Shown here in pieces: positions 61,848 through 64,000 of a DNA stretch of 64,000 bases (the first letter of the stretch is position 1; each line of letters opens with the position of its first letter). The stretch covers positions 183,077,388-183,141,387 of the forward strand of contig NC_084827.1 of the NCBI RefSeq assembly GCF_033115175.1. Reading direction: 5' to 3'. The notes beneath the pieces were generated by a model, which was given only the letters and a program-made list of their open reading frames with translations, ran no database searches and had not been told where the DNA came from. The position numbers and the translations under genes are program-made. The stretch comes from Lepus europaeus. Its lineage: Eukaryota > Chordata > Mammalia > Lagomorpha > Leporidae.

Positions 61848-64000
61848 CTAGGGGTGAGGCGGTAGGCAGGACACACGCACACACAGAAGAAACGGAGACG
61901 TCAGAACCAGCCGCCCGAGCGCCCAGTGCGTGCCGGCCCCGCCTCCCCAGCCACGCCTTCCCAGGTCTGCTCCCAGGGCCGGGGGCGGGGCACAAATGCC
62001 TGGTCCCCGCCGCGCCAGCCTGGGACGTCACCAGCACGCCGTGTGACCTGGCGGTGCGACCCCTACCTCACACAGCTGCCCTGCAGGTGCCACGCGCTGG
62101 TGGGCGAGGGGCACGAGAACGGCCCATGGCGCCGTCATCCCATCCCCCCAGGCCTTTCCTGCCCCGCTGGGCCCCCTCTGTCCACCTTACTGCACCGTCC
62201 TGAAGTGCCCTGCTGGCCCTGTCCCCCACCCTAGTGCTCCCCACGTGTGGACACCGTGCACCCCGCCCGGCCCCCAGCCCCCAGCGAGCCACAGCCTGCT
62301 CCTCAGGACACTGACCCCAGGACTCTGCCAGAGCTGGACCCCCGTGCCCCTGCCTCCTGGGCAGGTGCTGCCCGCATGGGGCCTTCCCACAGCCAGGGAG
62401 GAGGGCCCAAGGGCCCGGCTCCCGCCCTGCCGGCTGGAGTCCTGCAGGGGAGAGGCGTGGCCTCGGGATCAGTGGGTGTCCGGCCCACATCCTGGCCCCG
62501 ACTGGTCAGCTCTAGCCATGTAGGGCTGAGGCAGCCAGTCTTGGGACAGAGGCTGCCCTCAGCAGGAGCCCAGCTGTGGGACCCCAAGGGCTTATGGCTG
62601 CCACACGTGAGGACCCTCACAGGGAACCCCAAACACTCGCTTGAAAAGTTGTGTGCCCTGTGATACGCCTCCCCTCCCCACCCCCCGATTCCAGACAGGC
62701 AGGCCATGGGCTCCGCCCACACAGGCCGCAGGGCCAGGGCAGGTGGACCTGTGGAATGGGGAGCCCAGGGAGCACCTGGGGTGGGACACATGGTCACCCT
62801 GCAGGGGCTGGGAGCAGGAGGGACAGACGGCAGCCCTGTGGCTCCGTCCTGGCCCTTCCTGTCCTGGTCATTGTGGGCAAACACGGAGCAGGACAGTGCC
62901 CTGAGGTGAAGGCCTGGCCGGGTCTGACACCCGAGCACCGAGCTCGGGGTGCTGCCAGGAAGCCCCTCTGCCAGCTGGGGAGTGGGGTCCCAGCAGGGGG
63001 AGGAGCCTGCAGCGGCGCCATCCCAGCTCCGAGCACAGGGCGTGTGGCAGCGCACACTCAGGGTCCCTGCTCACGGGGCACAGAGGCCACCTGGGGCACA
63101 GCCACGCAGCCTGGAGCCCTTGGGCCAGAAGGGACCAGAGGACAGGGGAGCCCAAGCATCTCTGGGGACCAAAGTGGACGCTGGCAGGCACCGGCCAAAC
63201 CACGGCGACCAGGGAGCCTCCCGCCGCCCGCCTGCGCACCGCTCAGCAAGGCCTCTTCCCGCTCCTCAAAGGCCCCTCCGGCCTGTCGGAGCCTCTCTCC
63301 CTCAGGAGCACGGAGCCCGGCCTGGGGACAGTCACAGATCAAGGCAGAGGAGGGGAGACCCCGAGCCGACAGGTGGGGAGGTGGCTGGAGGCATGGGCAC
63401 CGTGCGGGGTCTAGGATGGCAGGTGTCAGGAAAGCTGTCCTGTCCCCAGCCGTCGCCCCTGCTGACGGGGGCTGCAGCCTGCCCGGGGCCACGCCCACCA
63501 CTTCCTAGGCTGAAGCAGCACCAGCTGGGAGGCGATGGCCCCCAGCGGTCCACATCAGAGACCACAGCCCTGGGGTCACTGCTCAGAGAAGGGAGCCTGA
63601 CCGGAAGTGCTGCAGGGGAGACGCCAGCGCAGGGCCCAGCCTGGGAGCCACCCTGCCGGCTCCGCCCTCTCTTCCTGGCCTTTAGCTCCTCTGTGCCCCC
63701 AACACGGCCCCGCCTGTGGGAGTGGTCAGTGGGCCCGGATCCCATGCAGGGCCAGCCTGGCCCCATCTCTGCTGTGTCCCAAGGCCAGGATTGGGGCTGT
63801 GACCACTGTCCTCTGCTCCCAGCCAGGCCTTGGTCTCCAAGGCCTCTGACTGTGGCCCAAGCCCAGGGCTGCTGCCAACCAGGCAGTGCCGAGCTTACCC
63901 CTCCGTCCCTGGTTTGCTGGCTGCACCCGGAACCTTCCTGGGGGTGCCTGGGGCAGCCCGAGTGTCCCCCTCAAGCACACAAGGCTACAGAACCCAAACG
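61848..64000. other. KIF1A intron, continuing past the window
   Basis: No further KIF1A exon was recognised between the 24-base exon and the window edge. The sequence is unique and GC-rich with no SINE. Short open frames on both strands lack recognisable homology or paired splice sites. Confidence 0.6.

Noticed and set aside
63058-63330. Possible extra KIF1A exon (minus-strand frame containing GGAFEEREEALLSG)
   Set aside because: The frame looks mildly coiled-coil-like, but I do not recognise it in KIF1A and see no convincing matched acceptor and donor with the phase needed for the 24-base exon.

Overview
The window is GC-rich mammalian nuclear DNA, almost certainly from a lagomorph (rabbit or hare). 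At least fifteen tRNA-derived C-type SINEs of the rabbit family (CSINE) lie in both orientations. They share a GGTTCGAGTCC-like B box, a CT-rich stretch and an AATAAA-rich tail. The gene order CAPN10 (+), GPR35 (+), AQP12 (+), KIF1A (-) matches human subtelomeric 2q37.3. Gene identities and splice junctions were worked out by reading translated exons against human and mouse proteins recalled from memory; no alignment was run.

Layout. 1-4.2 kb is intergenic with three SINEs. 3.7-5.3 kb is a CpG island with a ZNF143/THAP11-type motif cluster and the CAPN10 start. CAPN10 runs from 4836 to 15129 in 12 coding exons (673 aa, every junction in phase). 15.5-31.6 kb is repeat-rich and probably carries the GPR35 5' region, with one well-formed candidate non-coding exon at 27840-28015. 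GPR35 is a single coding exon at 31654-32577. 32.8-44.2 kb is gene-poor and dominated by two large minisatellites. AQP12 has three coding exons at 44258-50467. KIF1A lies tail to tail with AQP12: its 3' UTR and last 12 coding exons (C-terminus with the PH domain) are here, and its 5' part lies beyond the right edge.

The genes do not form a pathway. They are a conserved neighbourhood: a non-classical calpain, a Gi/G13-coupled receptor, an intracellular pancreatic aquaporin and a neuronal kinesin-3 motor.

The most striking feature is the density of minisatellites, and that several start at or within about 15 bases of a 5' splice site. The clearest case is AQP12 intron 2: about 75-80 tandem copies of a ~34-base unit made of the last bases of exon 2 plus its own splice donor. 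Other points are three GC-AG introns, a Met in GPR35 at the position of the human T108M risk variant, a canonical NPA box in AQP12 where human and mouse have NPT, and a duplicated SINE-containing block flanking the GPR35 upstream region.
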